Positions 17,713 to 26,982 are shown, counted from the stretch's first letter. The stretch: 64,000 bases of DNA from Clostridium folliculivorans (GCF_024341905.1 NZ_BQXY01000009.1:1-64000); one strand, 5' to 3'. Numbers and translations are program-made. The notes: generated by a model not told the origin, from the sequence alone.

Positions 17713-17821
17713 ATATATAGGTGTACTACTTCGAACCAAAATCTATTTTTAAAACTCTCACGGCTTTTAGTGAGAAAATTTAAAAATAATAAGTTTTATT
17801 GTTAAGTGGTAAGTCATAGAA
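17713..17821. repeat. Module B palindrome
   Basis: It shares long stretches with the copy at 8689, including the inner hairpin AAATCTATTTTTAAAACTC, TCACGG and GTGAGAAAATTT, and ends with AAGTGGTAAGTC. The right outer arm has lost bases relative to TGGTACATC. It lies about 85 bases upstream of the cyclase gene. Confidence 0.82.
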
Positions 17822-17905
17822 ACTTTGTAAGTGAAAAGATTCAGATAATGATAAATTATATTCATTATAAAGAGTAAAAGAAGAAAAGTAGTAGGAGAGT
17901 TGCTT

Positions 17906-18985
17906 ATGGACGATTACAGATTGATGTATGAGAGAATACATGAAGAGTTTGAGACCTATCAAAATTTTGCTGAAAAGCAATTACAAGTGCTAAGTGAAAG
18001 AAATACCAGATTAGAAAGAGATCTAGACGCACTAGCCAATATAGTTGAAGTAAGCCAATATATTAATTCATACATTTCTCATGAAAACTTAATATCAATG
18101 ATAAATGATATGATTGTTGGTATACTTGGAGGGACTTACTCTACAATTTATCTTATAGAAGACGGAAAACTAGAAGTTAAAGCAACTAATACAAACTCTC
18201 AAGAAATAATATTTCCTACTATTATAAACAGTTATATTGAAAATGCTGAAGAATTCGTAGTAAATTCCAAAGATGTAATATTTGAAGCCCAAGAATTTCG
18301 AAGAGATATCCGTTCTGTAATAGGTTTTCCTATAAGAATAAGAAATAGAAATATTGGTTATATAATGGTTGAACATACATTATATAGATTCTTTACAAGG
18401 GCACATATAAAGTTTGTGTCGTCTATTGCCAATCAGATTGCTATCGCTATTGAAAATAGCATACTTTATAAAAGAATCCAGGAATCATCTAAGAGGGATC
18501 CTCTTCTGAATATATATAATAGGAAATATTTCTTTGAAAGCTTAGATAAGAAGATTAAAGATTTTCCAGAGAAGAGCTTTGGGATAGTTATGATAGATGT
18601 AGATAATTTTAAAAAGGTTAATGATAACTTTGGACATCAATTTGGAGATGAAGCTCTTCAACATGTAGTGGAAGTTATAAAAAGCTGCCTAAAGGATGAA
18701 GATATAATTGCAAGATATGGTGGAGAAGAAATAATAGTTTGCTTGCGGGGTGATGAAACAGAAAAAGAAATGGAAGAACGAGTAGAGCAAACAAGAAAAA
18801 AATTGGAGAATAGTCCTGTTATAAGAGATAATATTATAAAGACAGTAACTATAAGTATTGGGTTAAGCTTTTATCCTGTAGATGGACATAGTGTTGATGC
18901 TGTGGTAGAAGTAGCAGATTCACTAATGTATAAAGCTAAGAGTTCAGGCAAGAATAGAGTAATAAGTTCACTGGTTTTTCGATAA
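17906..18985 (+). CDS. GAF-GGDEF diguanylate cyclase
   Basis: A cytoplasmic signalling enzyme of 359 residues predicted to make cyclic di-GMP from two GTP. An N-terminal coiled coil (about 1-45) leads into a GAF sensor domain (about 50-185, ending in VSSIANQIAIAIENS), then a GGDEF domain with DPLLNIYNRKYFFESL, DVDNFKKVNDNFGHQFGDE and the active-site RYGGEEI. The GGEEI is a functional variant of GGDEF. No inhibitory RxxD is obvious four residues before it. The ATG is placed at 17906 because AGGAGAG lies upstream at proper distance. In clostridia such enzymes influence motility and sporulation. Monocistronic. Confidence 0.92.
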   Translation: MDDYRLMYERIHEEFETYQNFAEKQLQVLSERNTRLERDLDALANIVEVSQYINSYISHENLISMINDMIVGILGGTYSTIYLIEDGKLEVKATNTNSQEIIFPTIINSYIENAEEFVVNSKDVIFEAQEFRRDIRSVIGFPIRIRNRNIGYIMVEHTLYRFFTRAHIKFVSSIANQIAIAIENSILYKRIQESSKRDPLLNIYNRKYFFESLDKKIKDFPEKSFGIVMIDVDNFKKVNDNFGHQFGDEALQHVVEVIKSCLKDEDIIARYGGEEIIVCLRGDETEKEMEERVEQTRKKLENSPVIRDNIIKTVTISIGLSFYPVDGHSVDAVVEVADSLMYKAKSSGKNRVISSLVFR

Positions 18986-19017
18986 AAACAGCTTGTTGTA
19001 CAGGCTGTTTTTTTGTT
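18984..19017 (+). terminator. Terminator of the cyclase gene
   Basis: AAAACAGC and GCTGTTTT pair around a TTGTTGTACAG loop and are followed by TTTGTTT, starting at the stop codon. Confidence 0.85.
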
Positions 19018-19086
19018 TAACATATTAGTTAATAGAATTTTAGAGTGTCCTTATCTATTTAATTCCATTAACATTATTAGTTGATT

Positions 19087-19468
19087 AAAATTTAGATGTT
19101 TCTACAGGAGATACTATATGAGCGAGCAGTTAGAATTAAATGATTTATGAAGATGAGATAGCATTTAAAAATCACTAATACGTTCTTTATTAGTGATTTT
19201 TTGCGCATCTGCCTTTTCTGAACGTATGTGAAGAAATTCTGGCAGGCGATATAATTTTTTACTTTTTACTCTTTGAGGTCATACAAGTTTAATTAATTTT
19301 TATTTAAACTAAAATGTGAAAAATTTATTATAAGTATAATTGCTAAAGAGTAAAACTGTATTGTCCGAACGTAGTGAGTTATACAGTTTTAGCTATTTCA
19401 TCGGAATAAATCATATTAATTCTTTGCGAAGCTCATTAAAGTATCGGAGGTAGAGACATCTAAATTTT
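19087..19468 (-). repeat. Composite module A element with module C nested inside
   Basis: The ends AAAATTTAGATGTTTCTAC and GTAGAGACATCTAAATTTT match in 18 of 19 positions as an inverted repeat, enclosing 382 bases. Read on the minus strand it has the full module A order: core ATGAGCTTCGCAAAGAATTA, the inner hairpin around ACTCACTACGTTCGGACAAT (about 19355-19397), and the right end with TTTAATTCTAACTGCTCGC. A module C copy (19157-19255) sits within it on the minus strand. This explains nearly all of the 598-base gap before the next gene. Confidence 0.85.
19157..19255 (-). repeat. Module C copy nested in module A
   Basis: On the minus strand it carries CGCCTGCCAGAATTTC, GAAAAGGCAGATGCGCAAAA and a terminator-like hairpin AAATCACTAATA/TATTAGTGATTT (arms at about 19167 and 19187). 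Its boundaries interrupt the module A sequence. Confidence 0.8.
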
Positions 19469-19583
19469 AACTTAAAAGTTTTTATAATTAATTTAATTTT
19501 TAATTGGTATCTTATACAAGACTATTGGAATATAATATAATATATTAGAATAATTTAATTTAACTTCTGAGAGGAAATTTCTA

Positions 19584-20738
19584 ATGGATAAGAAAAAACT
19601 TTTAAGCCTACTAGCTAGGGAAGAAGGAAGAAAGTTAGATTTTAAACAACGATTAGAACTCAACTTTGAAACTGGAAAAAAGGAATTAACAAAGGATATA
19701 TGTGCTATAGCTAATTCTAATGGTGGAAGAGGTTATATAGTAGTTGGAATAGAGGATAAGACAAAGAAGATCATAGGGATAAGTGAAGAAGATAAATTTA
19801 ACGAAGAGAAGATTCAGCAAATAGTAGCATCTAGATGTGATCCTCCAATACCGGTATCAGTGGATTATCTTAGAATTGAAGATAAAGATGTAGCAGTGAT
19901 AACCATATATAACTGGGAACAGAGACCATATCAAGTAAGAGAAAGCGGAGCGTTTTTTATAAGAAGGGGTTCCACTACTGATATTATGAGAAAGCAAGAG
20001 CTTGTTGCTGCTTTTGAGGAAAGTCTAAACCTTAATATAGAAGCATGTGCTATTGTAAGAAGCGATATTGGTGCTTTAAATATGGAGATAGTTAATAAGT
20101 ACTTTAAGTCTAAGTCTATTGAAATAAATGATGAAAATAGAGAATTTCTTCTTCAAAGGAGCTCAATAACTTCTAGAGATAGAGAAACAGGAGAAACTAT
20201 TTGTACTCTTGGAGGGCTCTTAGTATTTTCAGATATAAATAGTATATATATACCTCATAATATGATAAAAATAATAAATAAAATAAATAAGAATAAACCA
20301 GAGGTCATAATAGTTCAGGGTAATATAATAAATATGATTGATCTTTGCGAAATTCACTTAAAGGAATTACTGCCAGATAACTATCCTTATATTGCAGTGC
20401 TAGAAGCTATTAAGAATGCAGTTTTATATAGGGAGTATTCGGAATTTTCAAGGATAATTGAAGTTTATATGGGATACAACTCCATTGTAGTGATGAGTCC
20501 AGGCGAGCTTATGAAAACTAATAAAAAGAATGGTGATACAAGGGATTATAATAGAAGAAATATGTGGTTATATGAAAAAGTGATAACCCTAGATGATAAA
20601 GGGAGATTTCTAAAGAATAACACAGGTTTATCTAACATGAAAAAAGCTTTTAAAGGAAAAGGAAAGATAATATTTATTAATTCTAAACAAGAGAATGTTT
20701 TTAAAGTTATATTTCCAGGTGTAAATGAAGCTTTATAA
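19584..20738 (+). CDS. AlbA_2 (Schlafen-like) domain regulator
   Basis: A 384-residue soluble protein. The N-terminal 130 residues are an AlbA_2 putative nucleic-acid-binding domain (PF04326): LDFKQRLELNF, then the conserved ICAIANSNGGRGYIVVGIED, RCDPPIPV, and SGAFFIRRGSTTDIM. The C-terminal part, with PYIAVLEAIKNAVLYREYSEFSRIIEVYMG, resembles the ATPase-like C-terminal domain found in many such regulators (PF13749). These proteins are usually annotated as transcriptional regulators or ATP-binding proteins and the true role is mostly unknown. GAGAGGAAA precedes the ATG. No partner gene is adjacent on a shared transcript that I can see. Confidence 0.85.
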   Translation: MDKKKLLSLLAREEGRKLDFKQRLELNFETGKKELTKDICAIANSNGGRGYIVVGIEDKTKKIIGISEEDKFNEEKIQQIVASRCDPPIPVSVDYLRIEDKDVAVITIYNWEQRPYQVRESGAFFIRRGSTTDIMRKQELVAAFEESLNLNIEACAIVRSDIGALNMEIVNKYFKSKSIEINDENREFLLQRSSITSRDRETGETICTLGGLLVFSDINSIYIPHNMIKIINKINKNKPEVIIVQGNIINMIDLCEIHLKELLPDNYPYIAVLEAIKNAVLYREYSEFSRIIEVYMGYNSIVVMSPGELMKTNKKNGDTRDYNRRNMWLYEKVITLDDKGRFLKNNTGLSNMKKAFKGKGKIIFINSKQENVFKVIFPGVNEAL

Positions 20739-21003
20739 AAATTAAAAAATTATAAAGAATGTTAAGAAAATCTGAATATTATATAAATAATGTAAGATTA
20801 TATAATTAGTTGATTTTTTTCACTATTTCTAGTTAATAATCTATATAAAGATGAAATAACTTCTATAAGATCTTAATGAATGTTCGTTTGTACTTATTCC
20901 TTAGTTGAAGATTTTTCACAATTAGTTTTTTCTGTTAAGGAAAGTATAAAATATCTGTGTAAAATCTTGAACTAAATTAAAATAAATTTAAGGAGTGATT
21001 CTA

Positions 21004-21429
21004 ATGATTCAGGTATTCTGTAATAAGAGAGGTTCTGGGAAAACAAAAGAGCTAATAAATCTTGCAAACAGAAATGTTTTAACTGAAAAAGGTAACTCTG
21101 TTTTTATCGATGATGATAGCAGATGCATGCTACAAGTAGACAAAAAAATAAGGTTTATATCTACTAGCGATTTAGGTCTAATGAGCTATGAAGGTATGTA
21201 TGGTTTTCTGTGCGGCATAATTTCTGAAGATTACGATATTGAGAACATCTATATAGATGGACTATGTAATATTGTTGATTGTGAAATAGAAAATGCGGCA
21301 CATTTGTTTTATAAATTAGATGAATTGGCTAATAGATTTGGAATAAACGTATACATCAGTATTAACCATGAATATGAAGCTCCGAAATTTATTCAAAAAT
21401 ACACTAACTGTCAATTGGTTGCTAACTAA
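21004..21429 (+). CDS. Small P-loop protein, 141 aa
   Basis: The N-terminus IQVFCNKRGSGKTKELINLAN has a Walker A motif (GSGKT), and the segment EKGNSVFIDDDSRCMLQV could hold a Walker B-like acidic pair. The remainder is a small alpha/beta fold (IENIYIDGLCNIVD as a later strand-Asp). It looks like a minimal single-domain NTPase found as a hypothetical in clostridia; I cannot name a function. The ATG at 21004 is preferred to the in-frame GTG at 20995 because AAGGAG overlaps the latter. It is followed by a hairpin and stands alone. Confidence 0.75.
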   Translation: MIQVFCNKRGSGKTKELINLANRNVLTEKGNSVFIDDDSRCMLQVDKKIRFISTSDLGLMSYEGMYGFLCGIISEDYDIENIYIDGLCNIVDCEIENAAHLFYKLDELANRFGINVYISINHEYEAPKFIQKYTNCQLVAN

Positions 21430-21464
21430 AAATATTAAGCTGAACAATATGATATATTAAATAA

Positions 21465-21495
21465 AGGGGCTACTATATAGTAGCTCCTATTAAAT
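21465..21495 (+). terminator. Probable terminator hairpin
   Basis: GGGGCTACTATATAGTAGCTCC is replaced by a nearly perfect dyad (GGGGCTACTA and TAGTAGCTCC), followed by TATTAAATTT. The T run is poor, so strength is uncertain. Confidence 0.65.
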
Positions 21496-21674
21496 TTAAT
21501 TGATATGTAGGTATCCTATAATTAGAGTTTTATGTTGATAAATAAAGGGAATATTTATATACTATAATTATTGGCTTTTATGAGCAGATGTGGAGTTTTT
21601 AGCTTTTAAAGAGAAGAACAAAATAACAGTTGGATGATAAAGTGATGCATCTAAGAATATTTGGAGGGATTTTA

Positions 21675-22895
21675 ATGGCACAAGTACTTGATGAGTTAAT
21701 GGAACGTGGATACATAAAACAATTTACTCATGAAAATGAAACTAGAGAATTATTAGAAAAGGAAAAGATAACTTTTTATATAGGGTTTGATCCAACTGCT
21801 GATAGTCTTCATGTTGGGCATTTTATTGCTATGATGTTTATGGCACATATGCAAAGAGCTGGACACAGACCAATTGCGCTAATTGGTGGTGGAACAGCTA
21901 TGGTTGGAGATCCAAGTGGAAAAACTGATATGAGAAAGATGCTTACAAAAGAGCAAATACAGCACAATGTAGATTGCATAAAGAAGCAAATGGAAAAGTT
22001 TATTGATTTCTCAGAGGGAAAAGCAATTCTTGCAAACAATGCTGATTGGCTTTTAAATCTAAACTATGTAGATTTCTTAAGAGAAGTAGGAACTCATTTC
22101 TCTGTAAATAGAATGCTTACTGCTGAATGCTTTAAACAAAGATTAGAAAAAGGTCTTTCATTCTTGGAATTTAACTATATGTTAATGCAAGGTTATGATT
22201 TCTATGAATTAAACCAAAAGTATGATTGTAAGATGCAGCTTGGAGGAGATGATCAGTGGTCAAACATGATTGCTGGTGTTGAGCTTATAAGAAGAAAATC
22301 TCAAAAAGATGCTTTTGCAATGACATGTACGCTGCTTACTAACAGTGAAGGTAAGAAGATGGGGAAAACAGAAAATGGAGCTTTATGGTTAGATCCAGAA
22401 AAAACATCTCCATATGATTTTTATCAGTATTGGAGAAATGTAGGAGATGCTGATGTTGAAAAATGTCTTGCATTACTTACTTTCTTACCTATGGATGAAG
22501 TAAGAAGACTAGGTGCATTAAAGGATGCTGCTATAAATGATGCAAAGAAGGTTCTTGCTTTTGAAGTTACAAAGCTTATACATGGAGAAGAAGAGGCAGC
22601 TAAAGCTCAAAGTGCAGCTGAAGCTCTGTTTGGTGCTGGAAATGATATGAGTAATGTACCTACAGTAACAGTAACAAGAGAAAAGCTAGGAGTATCACTT
22701 TTAGATGTTCTTGCAGAAACTGTTATAATCCCATCAAAGGCTGAAGGTAAGAGATTAGTTCAACAGGGTGGACTATCAATAAATGGAGAAAAAGTAACTG
22801 ACTTTAAAAGAGAGCTTACTGAAGAAGACTTCAAAGATGGAGCAGCTCTTATAAAAAGAGGTAAGAAGAATTATAATAAAATTGAATTAGTTTAA
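21675..22895 (+). CDS. tyrS: Tyrosyl-tRNA synthetase
   Basis: A class I synthetase of 406 residues that charges tRNA-Tyr. [17 protein letters not shown] carries the HIGH-like [17 protein letters not shown] the tyrosine pocket, and [13 protein letters not shown] the KMSKS loop in its bacterial TyrRS form KMGKT. The C-terminus ([16 protein letters not shown]) is an S4 RNA-binding domain. The ATG at 21675 has GGAGGG nine bases upstream; an earlier ATG at about 21645 is rejected. Unlike trpS and leuS here, no T-box landmark (GGTGG antiterminator element, GATGGTGA) is visible in its 245-base upstream region. Confidence 0.96.
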   Translation: MAQVLDELMERGYIKQFTHENETRELLEKEKITFYIGFDPTADSLHVGHFIAMMFMAHMQRAGHRPIALIGGGTAMVGDPSGKTDMRKMLTKEQIQHNVDCIKKQMEKFIDFSEGKAILANNADWLLNLNYVDFLREVGTHFSVNRMLTAECFKQRLEKGLSFLEFNYMLMQGYDFYELNQKYDCKMQLGGDDQWSNMIAGVELIRRKSQKDAFAMTCTLLTNSEGKKMGKTENGALWLDPEKTSPYDFYQYWRNVGDADVEKCLALLTFLPMDEVRRLGALKDAAINDAKKVLAFEVTKLIHGEEEAAKAQSAAEALFGAGNDMSNVPTVTVTREKLGVSLLDVLAETVIIPSKAEGKRLVQQGGLSINGEKVTDFKRELTEEDFKDGAALIKRGKKNYNKIELV

Positions 22896-22903
22896 GCAAC
22901 TGT

Positions 22904-22999
22904 TAATGCACTACTGCATGCTTTTTATTGAAAAATATCCATTCATCTTTTACGAAGGCTATTTGTAATAATTTAAGCATGAAGTAGTGCTTTTTTACT
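22904..22999 (+). repeat. Long inverted repeat with terminator end after tyrS
   Basis: TGCACTACTGCATGCTT pairs with AAGCATGAAGTAGTGC across about 55 bases and ends in TTTTTT. It starts a few bases beyond the tyrS stop, so it can end that transcript. Its size and layout match the palindromic modules described elsewhere, but the interior does not clearly belong to A, B or C. Confidence 0.7.
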
Positions 23000-23063
23000 G
23001 TAAAGGAAAGCAATTTGTTTTCCGATAATATAGTATATATAGTTTTTTAGAGAGGAGTAGCTT

Positions 23064-25424
23064 ATGCCAGCGATTTGGAATGTAAATAATGCATATAATA
23101 CTGGAAATAAAAAAGTATCTTCAAAGCTAACCTTTGAAGTAGGTGAAAAGTTTTCTGGAAGAGTAGTGAAATCTTTAGATGATAAAAATGAAGTCATGAT
23201 TAAGCTTGTAGATGGTTGGCAATTTGCTGCAGAAGTAGATGCTCCTCTTGAACAAATCAAAGATGGATTAGTTAAGTTTCAAGTAGACGGTTTTGTAGAC
23301 GGAAAGTTAAAACTTAAGATTGCAAATGATATCACTAAAGAAGGAAGCAGCAGTAAAGATCCAATAGATGATTTTATTAAAGCTGAAGGACTTTCTACTG
23401 AAGATAAGGATACCATAAAGTTAATGATAAAATTTAACATGAGTTTGACAAAGGATAATGTTGTAAGACTTAAAGGAATTATGAATTTTAAGGACAAGCT
23501 TCAAGGTGATCCTAAAGAAGCAGAGGTGTTTATTGATAAATATCTTTCTACGAGAGGCATAGAAAAGGATAGTGAACAAGGACAAAAGATACAAAAGCTT
23601 TTAAAAGACTTTTTTAGTAATTTTAAGTCTTTAGATAAAAATTCACTTATGATGATGATGGAGAATGGGATAGATTTAACGTCAGAAAATATAGAGAGTT
23701 TTAATAAAATATCGAAAAATTTCTCGGAGATTTTCGAAAACTTGAATGTAATTAAAGGTGAGATGGCAGAAACGGAAATAAAGTCATTTGATAATGGAGT
23801 AGATTTAAATAAGTTACTTTCGTCTGAAGAAAATCAGAAGGGGAGTAAAGTTAGTGCAAATGAATCGAATAATGAAAAAACTTCTGTTATTATGGGCAAT
23901 TCAAGTGAAGCTAATACTGAGGTGACTTTCAATAACTTAAGAGCTAAGCTTATTAATGACTTATATTCCACAGGAAATAGTAAGATTAATATGCTTCAAC
24001 TGCTTAAATCTATGACCTTAGATGATAACAATATATTGAAAGATAGCTTAAGAGACTTGCTAGCTGATAATAAAAGTCAATTTATAATGTCTGGTGAATA
24101 TGATGTGTTGGATAACAAATTAGCATCATTTTCAGATAAAGAATTGATTGCCACCATTAGACAGGAAGTATTAAATAGTGGTAATGAAATGTCCCAAGTG
24201 AGTAAGGAAAATATAGAGGATAGTGTATTTAAGATATTGGATAGAAGAATCGCTATATCAAATAAGGAATTTAATAAATTTCAAGATATCATAAAGATTG
24301 TAAATGCTTCTTATGAAGATAGTGATGTAAATGATACTTCTATAAAGGATATAATAAAAGAAGAAAAGCAAACAAATGGTACTGATAACAGGCAAGTAAG
24401 TCTTAATGAGTCAAAAGGTATGAGTAAGTTATCTTTCGATAAAGGTGTAAATTCTGAATCAAACTTACCTAATAATGAAATTATAAAGAATCAATTTGCT
24501 AACAGAAGTGAGCAAGTAAAGGATCTTATAAAAAATGTAATCACTCATTTAGATTCAGTGAATAGTACTATAAATAATGATTTAAATAATTCAATCGACG
24601 ATATTATAAATAAAGTTATTGAAGAGCAAGTCAATAATGATGGAGTAGCTCCTGACAGCAAGACAGGTATTATTAATAAGAATGAAACTGCTCCTAATGG
24701 AGAAACTATTGAATATAAAGAAAACTTGCCTAAGGGTAAGTCTGCGGTTCAGCAAACTAATTCTTCAGTTGATAAATTAGCTGAGCAGTTAGGTCCAAAG
24801 GAAATTGAAAATCCCAAAATTGATGTAGTAAAGGCTTTATTGGATAAGCATGGAATTGATAAGATCTTAGAAGTTAAGATGGCTAATTTAGATGAGCCAA
24901 CCAGAATGAAGGTTATTGAAAAATTAAATGATACTATCAAGAATCAATTAAATGGAGTATTTTCTGAAAAACTCGGTGAAAAGGTAATGGAACTTTTAAA
25001 AAGTAATATGAATGATTTTAAAGTATTTAATAATTTAAATAATCAATATTATTGCTTAGACCTTCCTATTAACCTAAAAGAAAAGGACTATCCTTGTAAG
25101 CTTATAATAAAAGATGATAGAAAAGAAGGCAAAAAAGTTGATTCTACTAATGTTAAGATGGTAGTTACCGTAAAAACTTTTAATTTAGGCACAGTTGATG
25201 GATATCTAAATTTAAAGAATAAGGTTCTTAGCATTGATTTAAAATGTGATGGAAGATTTGTTAAGGCTTTAGATCTCGGAAAAAGTAAACTTCAAAATTC
25301 CTTAGAGAATATGGGCTTCATTTCAAATATTGTTATATCCAAAAAGCTAGAAGATGTAAATCTAGTAAATTGTAGAGATTTTTTTGATGATAAGAATATA
25401 TCTGCCATAAATGTAACTGTTTAA
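23064..25424 (+). CDS. Large FliK-like (YlqG-type) protein
   Basis: A soluble, Asn/Lys/Ser-rich protein of 786 residues. The N-terminal 90 residues look like a beta-barrel (FEVGEKFSGRVVKSLDDKNEVMIKL), the long middle is low in conserved features, and the C-terminal 150 residues fit the FliK C-terminal domain pattern (Flg_hook): a strand-rich VKTFNLGTVDGYLNLKNKVL followed by KSKLQNSLENMGFISNIVI. FliK-type proteins measure hook length and switch the flagellar export gate by touching FlhB. The next gene encodes a free FlhB-like cytoplasmic domain, the same pairing as ylqG-ylqH in B. subtilis, which supports the call. AGAGAGGAG precedes the ATG. Its exact role is not established. Confidence 0.7.
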   Translation: MPAIWNVNNAYNTGNKKVSSKLTFEVGEKFSGRVVKSLDDKNEVMIKLVDGWQFAAEVDAPLEQIKDGLVKFQVDGFVDGKLKLKIANDITKEGSSSKDPIDDFIKAEGLSTEDKDTIKLMIKFNMSLTKDNVVRLKGIMNFKDKLQGDPKEAEVFIDKYLSTRGIEKDSEQGQKIQKLLKDFFSNFKSLDKNSLMMMMENGIDLTSENIESFNKISKNFSEIFENLNVIKGEMAETEIKSFDNGVDLNKLLSSEENQKGSKVSANESNNEKTSVIMGNSSEANTEVTFNNLRAKLINDLYSTGNSKINMLQLLKSMTLDDNNILKDSLRDLLADNKSQFIMSGEYDVLDNKLASFSDKELIATIRQEVLNSGNEMSQVSKENIEDSVFKILDRRIAISNKEFNKFQDIIKIVNASYEDSDVNDTSIKDIIKEEKQTNGTDNRQVSLNESKGMSKLSFDKGVNSESNLPNNEIIKNQFANRSEQVKDLIKNVITHLDSVNSTINNDLNNSIDDIINKVIEEQVNNDGVAPDSKTGIINKNETAPNGETIEYKENLPKGKSAVQQTNSSVDKLAEQLGPKEIENPKIDVVKALLDKHGIDKILEVKMANLDEPTRMKVIEKLNDTIKNQLNGVFSEKLGEKVMELLKSNMNDFKVFNNLNNQYYCLDLPINLKEKDYPCKLIIKDDRKEGKKVDSTNVKMVVTVKTFNLGTVDGYLNLKNKVLSIDLKCDGRFVKALDLGKSKLQNSLENMGFISNIVISKKLEDVNLVNCRDFFDDKNISAINVTV

Positions 25425-25484
25425 TATATACGATTTACCTATTAATCTGATATAATTAAGAGTAGAAACTTTATTTATTTCTTT

Positions 25485-25663
25485 AGGAAGTAACTCGATT
25501 AGATTTGTGATAAGAATACGTAATAGACTTAAAGCATAATATAAGTTAAAGAATAAATAAAAAGAATATGTCGCCTGCCAATTTTTCCTTATATATATTG
25601 GAGAAGGCAGATGCGCAAAAAAATCACTAAAGAAAGTCGCTTCAGCGTTTTTTTCGGTGATTT
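25485..25663 (+). repeat. Composite palindromic repeat (extra module plus module C)
   Basis: The right part, 25568-25663, is a clear module C: CGCCTGCCAATTTTTCC, GAGAAGGCAGATGCGCAAAA, then a terminator-like hairpin AAATCAC...GGTGATTT with GTCGCTTCAGCG. The left part (about 25485-25560) has inverted ends TTTATTTCTTTA and TAAAGAATAAA around AAGAATACGTAATAGACTTAAA, which recurs near 48400-48470 (minus) and 54890-54940. The composite separates the FliK-like and FlhB-like genes. Confidence 0.78.
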
Positions 25664-25714
25664 TAACTATAAGGTTACATATCAATGAATGGAATAGGCA
25701 AAGGGTGTGATGAT

Positions 25715-25981
25715 GTGAACCAAAGGAGAAAAGCTGCTGCACTTAAATACGAACAGAATTTTGAGGCACCTATTGTAACTGCAGCAGGTATTGGAATTAT
25801 AGCTGATAAGATAATTGAAAAAGCAGAAGAAAATAAAATACCTGTAGTTTATAATAAAGAATTAGCTGAGATGTTGTCAAACGTAGATGTAGGAGATAAT
25901 ATCCCTTATGATCTTTACGAAGCCGTAGCCCATGTGATAGCCTATGTAACTGATATAGATAAACTAATAGACGAAAGGTGA
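25715..25981 (+). CDS. FlhB-like cytoplasmic domain protein (YlqH-type)
   Basis: About 88 residues corresponding to the cytoplasmic C-terminal domain of the flagellar export switch FlhB/YscU (PF01312) without the membrane part: AAALKYEQNFEAPIVTAAGIGIIADKI, then IPVVYNKELAEMLSNVDVGDNIPYDLYEAVAHVIAYV. The NPTH autocleavage motif of FlhB is not present; the equivalent place reads NFEAP. Stand-alone copies like B. subtilis YlqH can partly replace the FlhB domain. GTG at 25715 is chosen because AGGGTG lies 7 bases upstream; an ATG at 25685 lacks a ribosome site. The following gene starts 7 bases downstream, so these two are cotranscribed. Confidence 0.82.
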   Translation: MNQRRKAAALKYEQNFEAPIVTAAGIGIIADKIIEKAEENKIPVVYNKELAEMLSNVDVGDNIPYDLYEAVAHVIAYVTDIDKLIDER

Positions 25982-25988
25982 ATTTAAT

Positions 25989-26678
25989 ATGGCGCTATAT
26001 GCTATTTCTGATCTTCATCTTGCTTTGAATGTTGATAAGCCTATGGATATATTTGGACAGAACTGGTATAGGCATGATGAAAAGATAAAAGAAAATTGGA
26101 TAACTAAAATAACAGCAGAAGATACAGTATTAATTGGCGGTGATATATCATGGTCAATGACTGCTGATGAAAGTAAAGATGACCTTGATTGGATTAACAA
26201 TCTTCCAGGGAGAAAAATAATAATAAAGGGAAATCATGACTATTGGTGGAGTAGCATATCTAAGTTAAATTCTATGTATGAAGGCATGCATTTTATACAA
26301 AATAATTTTTTTACATATGAAGATTATGCCATATGTGGTACACGAGGATGGATTTGTCCAGGTAGTGATAAGTTTACTAGTCGTGATGAAAAGATTTATT
26401 CTAGAGAACAAATAAGATTAAAGCTGTCCTTAGATGCTGCCAAAAGAGCTGGATATGAGAAGTTCATTTGTATGATACATTATCCACCTACTAATGAAAA
26501 ATTTGATGGATCAGCATTCACAGAAATATTTAAAGAATATAATGTGGAAAAGGTCATATATGGTCATCTACATGGACCAGCACTATCGAGAGTGATAAAT
26601 GGTATGCATGAAGATGTTCAATATATAATGACTGCATGTGACTATATTAACTTTGACCCAGTAAAGATTTTAGATTAA
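25989..26678 (+). CDS. Calcineurin-like metallophosphoesterase
   Basis: A cytoplasmic dimetal phosphoesterase of 229 residues (PF00149). All family motifs are present: YAISDLHLAL (Asp-x-His), IGGDISW, IKGNHDYWW, CMIHYPPT and IYGHLHGPA. Substrate is unknown; related clostridial proteins are annotated only as metallophosphoesterases. It follows the FlhB-like gene by 7 bases, with AGGTGA in front of the ATG, and is ended by a good terminator. Confidence 0.92.
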   Translation: MALYAISDLHLALNVDKPMDIFGQNWYRHDEKIKENWITKITAEDTVLIGGDISWSMTADESKDDLDWINNLPGRKIIIKGNHDYWWSSISKLNSMYEGMHFIQNNFFTYEDYAICGTRGWICPGSDKFTSRDEKIYSREQIRLKLSLDAAKRAGYEKFICMIHYPPTNEKFDGSAFTEIFKEYNVEKVIYGHLHGPALSRVINGMHEDVQYIMTACDYINFDPVKILD

Positions 26679-26721
26679 ATACTTATTTGTTAAATCAATG
26701 TATTGAAATATAGTATAAATA

Positions 26722-26762
26722 ATAAAAACCCACTTCGGTAGTAAAACTGGAGTGGGTTTTTA
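26722..26762 (+). terminator. Terminator of the phosphoesterase unit
   Basis: AAAAACCCACTTC pairs imperfectly with GGAGTGGGTTTTT around a GGTAGTAAAACT loop. Confidence 0.88.
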
Positions 26763-26982
26763 ACTGTATAGGAGATTATGAAATTTTCAAGGTAGCTAAA
26801 CCTAGATATTTCAATGCTTTTATAAGTTTTTTGTGGCAATACAGTAAAGAATAAAACTTATTTGCCTACCAAATTTTCCTTATATGCATTTGGAAAGGCA
26901 GATGCGCAAAAAATTCACTGAAGAAAGTTGCTTCAGCGATTTTTTTATGTATTTTCCTCACATATGTGTGGAAAGGTAGTGG
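26762..26982 (+). repeat. Composite palindromic repeat (extra module plus module C)
   Basis: A left module with ends ACTGTATAGG and ATACAGT contains GCTAAACCTAGATATTTCAA; the same segment recurs at 52897-52960. It is followed at 26863-26947 by module C with GCCTACCAAATTTTCC, GAAAGGCAGATGCGCAAAAA and the hairpin AATTCACTGAAG/CTTCAGCGATT plus a T run. A further partial repeat of the GGAAAGGTAG part follows to about 26985. It fills most of the gap before the arsR-type promoter. Confidence 0.8.

Noticed and set aside
25362..25742. Minus-strand frame of 126 codons over the FliK-like 3' end and the repeat
   Set aside because: It runs through a palindromic module and overlaps two better supported genes; no ribosome site was seen.
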